From: Algoriphagus aquaeductus
Lineage (GTDB): Bacteria > Bacteroidota > Bacteroidia > Cytophagales > Cyclobacteriaceae
NCBI RefSeq assembly: GCF_003253485.1
Contig: NZ_QKTX01000002.1
Coordinates: 62,001 to 126,000 of the forward strand
Direction: 5' to 3'
Length of the DNA stretch: 64,000 bases
Numbering within the stretch: the stretch's first letter is position 1; each line of letters opens with the position of its first letter. Made by a program: the position numbers and the translations under genes. The notes below the pieces were generated by a model. The model was not told the origin of the DNA. It saw only the letters and a list, made by a program, of their open reading frames with translations, and ran no database searches. Of the stretch, positions 62,018 through 64,000 are shown piece by piece.

Positions 62018-63226
62018 TTAAGGAAGCCTAGATTTCCACCCAATCTGCTGAGCTGAATAGATACTTCCCTTTCCGCTGAAAATAAAAGAAACCAAACACG
62101 CCAAACCCAAATAAATCCCGGCCTCAAAGCCAAAAAGCTCCATGCCCATCACGGTACAAGCCATCGGCGTGTTAGTAGCTCCGGAAAAAACGCCCACAAA
62201 TCCACATCCTGCCAGCAAAGCCAATGGAAGTGGAATCCAAGCTGATAGCGCATTTCCAAGTGTTGCTCCCGTAAAAAAAAGCGGAGTCACTTCCCCCCCT
62301 TTAAAACCCGAACCTAAAGTCAAGCCGGTCAATCCGGTTTTTGCCAAAAAATCATACCAAGGCAAAGGCTCTTCAAATGCCTCCACAATCCGGGGAACTC
62401 CCAGGCCGATGTAAGTGTAAGCATCTGTGAAATAGACCAACAAGACGACCAAAATCCCCCCAATTACCGGTCGAAACGGGGGATACGCAATGTGTTTTTT
62501 AAATACTTCACCCACTCCATGCCCAGTCTCGGCAAACAGTCTTGCCGCCAAACCAAAAGCAATTCCAGCCGGAATAATCCACAACAGGTTGGTCAAGGTA
62601 TGTGGGGCAATTTCGGGAATGGAATAAGCTGTATGACCGATTCCCCATCCCAATTCACATATCCAATGCGCGACAAATGCCGCGCAAAAAGCCGGAAAAA
62701 CAGATTTGGGTCGGAATTTCCGGTTGAGCATCCACTCCAATGAAAAAATCGCTCCCGCCAAGGGAGTTCCAAATACTGAGGCAAAACCTCCTGCCACCCC
62801 ACAGATTAGAATAATCCTTCTTTGCTCCGCATCCAAAGAAAACCACTTCGTCAGCTGATCGGCAAGGGATCCACCCATTTGGACAGCGGTACCTTCCCGT
62901 CCTGCCGAACCTCCAAAAAGATGGGTAAAAATAGTCCCAAAAAGCACCAAAGGAGTCATCCGAAGCGGAATCGGATTATTGCTTCGGTACAGTTCTTCCA
63001 GCAGCAAATTATTTCCTTTCACCGAATTGGCCCCATAATGGTGATAGACATACCCGATACCCAATCCGGCTAGTGGCAAAAAGGCCAAAAGCCAGAGATG
63101 AGCATCGCGGGTTTGGGTCGCCCAATCAAGCAAGGCAAGAAATCCGGCAGAAGCCGATCCTGCCAAAATACCGACCAAAGTGCCCAAACCCAGCCAAATG
63201 AATAGGTATCTCAGAAAAGGAATCAA
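62018..63226 (-). CDS. CLC-family anion channel/antiporter, probably fluoride clade
   Basis: A 402-residue CLC protein with ten or more helices. Conserved sites are the gating-glutamate motif GSAGREGTAVQMGG (about residue 111) and GSGFKGGEVTPLFF and GVFSGATNTPMACTVMGMELFG. The usual N-terminal chloride motif GSGIP is not present; helix-B-like text is GANSVKGNNLL. These traits point to the CLC-F group, which exports fluoride with proton exchange. The start is TTG 63226, since no ATG precedes the first helix. No fluoride riboswitch was recognised upstream. Confidence 0.82.
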   Translation of the reverse strand: MIPFLRYLFIWLGLGTLVGILAGSASAGFLALLDWATQTRDAHLWLLAFLPLAGLGIGYVYHHYGANSVKGNNLLLEELYRSNNPIPLRMTPLVLFGTIFTHLFGGSAGREGTAVQMGGSLADQLTKWFSLDAEQRRIILICGVAGGFASVFGTPLAGAIFSLEWMLNRKFRPKSVFPAFCAAFVAHWICELGWGIGHTAYSIPEIAPHTLTNLLWIIPAGIAFGLAARLFAETGHGVGEVFKKHIAYPPFRPVIGGILVVLLVYFTDAYTYIGLGVPRIVEAFEEPLPWYDFLAKTGLTGLTLGSGFKGGEVTPLFFTGATLGNALSAWIPLPLALLAGCGFVGVFSGATNTPMACTVMGMELFGFEAGIYLGLACLVSFIFSGKGSIYSAQQIGWKSRLP

Positions 63227-63350
63227 AGAGAAATAGGATTAGTGTTCCTAATTAGTAAGATTAGGCCAAAATAACCGAAACTAAATCAGAATATAAACCC
63301 AAACCCAACTGATCGGTCGATTGTCTCAAATCCGTACAAGCCAACCAAAA

Positions 63351-63362
63351 CCGAATATTCGG
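63351..63362. repeat. Palindrome CCGAATATTCGG upstream of the epimerase gene
   Basis: A perfect 12-bp palindrome extended by AAAA/TTTT arms with a one-base bulge, 20 bp before the ATG at 63383. It may be an operator or a small leader hairpin; there is no direct evidence. Confidence 0.4.
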
Positions 63363-63382
63363 GTTTTAGTAAAAAAATACCC

Positions 63383-64000
63383 ATGAAAAACATTTTGATC
63401 TCCGGCGGTTCCGGGCTAGTAGGTCAGCGAATCACCAAACTTCTGGAAAAGAAAGGATATGAGGTAGCTTGGCTTAGCAGAAGTCGGCAAGGCAGGAAAT
63501 CCTTTTTATGGGATGTGGAAAAACAGGAAATCGACCCGGAAGCCATGGATTGGGCAGACGCCATCATTCATTTGGCCGGTGCGGGCGTAGCCGAAAAACG
63601 CTGGACGCCCGATCGAAAAAACCTCATTCTGGATTCCAGAACTCACAGTACCCAATTGCTTTTTTCGGCCATCGAAAAGTCAGCAAAAAAGCCAAGCACT
63701 TGTATATCCGCATCTGCAGTAGGATACTATGGATTCAACACCGGCACCAACTTGGTGGATGAAAACAGTATGCCGGGGGGAGATTTTTTGGCTCAGGTAG
63801 TCATTGCCTGGGAAAATGAGGTAAAAAAAATGGAGGCCCTTCATCTCCGAACCGTGCTGTTTCGAATCGGAATCGTATTGGATGCGGAAGGCGGGGCTTT
63901 GGGAGAAATGCTCAAGCCGCCAGTAGCTGCGCCCCTGGGTTCCGGTGATCAGTGGATGAGTTGGATCCACATCGAGGACCTGGCCAGAATGTTTGTATAT
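63383..64000 (+). CDS. TIGR01777-family NAD-dependent epimerase (partial, C-terminus missing)
   Basis: The frame runs 206 codons from ATG 63383 to the window edge without a stop. The NAD-binding SGGSGLVGQ is at residues 7-15 and the family motifs IIHLAGAGVAEKRWT, SASAVGYYG and WMSWIHIEDLA are present. TIGR01777 proteins (YfcH, SulA-like) are atypical short-chain dehydrogenases whose role, possibly in cell division or nucleotide-sugar metabolism, is unsettled. The last part of the C-terminal domain (DUF1731) lies outside the window. Confidence 0.92.
   Translation, partial: MKNILISGGSGLVGQRITKLLEKKGYEVAWLSRSRQGRKSFLWDVEKQEIDPEAMDWADAIIHLAGAGVAEKRWTPDRKNLILDSRTHSTQLLFSAIEKSAKKPSTCISASAVGYYGFNTGTNLVDENSMPGGDFLAQVVIAWENEVKKMEALHLRTVLFRIGIVLDAEGGALGEMLKPPVAAPLGSGDQWMSWIHIEDLARMFVY

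Noticed and set aside
63227-63382. Fluoride riboswitch before the CLC gene
   Set aside because: I looked for the conserved GGNGATGG and CTGATGACTCCT-like blocks on the minus strand and did not see them; only a covariance search could exclude a divergent form.

Overview
The window looks like chromosomal DNA of a Bacteroidota bacterium, most likely order Cytophagales (Algoriphagus/Cyclobacterium-like). This is inferred from gene content: a SusC/SusD pair, a MurF-alanine racemase fusion, type III pantothenate kinase, DUF4382 lipoproteins, many TPR proteins and near-consensus Bacteroidota promoters (TAnnTTTG). I see no rRNA, tRNA, CRISPR array, prophage or insertion sequence. Most of it is core metabolism and envelope biology, densely packed on both strands.

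Layout. 1-3733: SusC/SusD outer-membrane uptake pair (minus; SusD runs off the left edge). 4222-9894: LigT-type phosphoesterase, double universal stress protein, polyprenyl-phosphate sugar transferase, SAM methyltransferase and an MsbA-like ABC exporter. 9981-13324: sarcosine/N-methyl-amino-acid oxidase, a coiled-coil membrane protein and a TPR protein. 13497-16595: rbfA with an FtsX-like permease, and a multi-pass membrane protein. 16690-20960: S8 protease lipoprotein, then the minus-strand run glyA-tatC-rpiB. 21406-25161: two small unknown genes, an AEC transporter, inositol monophosphatase, and the run DUF493-phhB-rsmI. 25244-33223: one long minus-strand envelope cluster (coaX, beta-barrel, TPR, LptC, small membrane protein, CorC/HlyC, PpiD-like foldase) that contains a duplicated structured repeat. 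33315-37397: anmK, an amino-acid dehydrogenase and an NhaD antiporter. 37394-42605: tag, alr, and the run comA-DUF368-aroE-purU. 42735-46585: TPR protein and a polysaccharide run rfbC-cpsB-epimerase. 46785-49521: hflX and dGTPase. 49627-53608: two DUF4382 lipoproteins, ribD, msrC and an MNT/HEPN toxin-antitoxin pair. 53580-56269: alpha/beta hydrolase and dxs. 56449-61566: scpA, a flippase-like protein, murF-alr and a potassium channel. 61563-63226: GNAT and a CLC channel. 63383-64000: a TIGR01777 epimerase cut by the right edge.

Themes. Peptidoglycan precursors and recycling recur (murF-alr, a second alr, anmK, DUF368 lipid-carrier transporter, sugar transferase), as does outer-membrane assembly (LptC, PpiD-like protein, TatC, FtsX-like permease). 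I found no clearly new multi-gene system. The best second-look items are the MNT/HEPN pair whose HEPN protein lacks the usual RNase motif, a bacterial ComA (phosphosulfolactate synthase) beside a lipid-carrier transporter, a CLC that looks like the fluoride clade, a leader-like repeat shared by unrelated genes, and a striking run of convergent genes whose stop codons overlap in one four-base YTAR palindrome.
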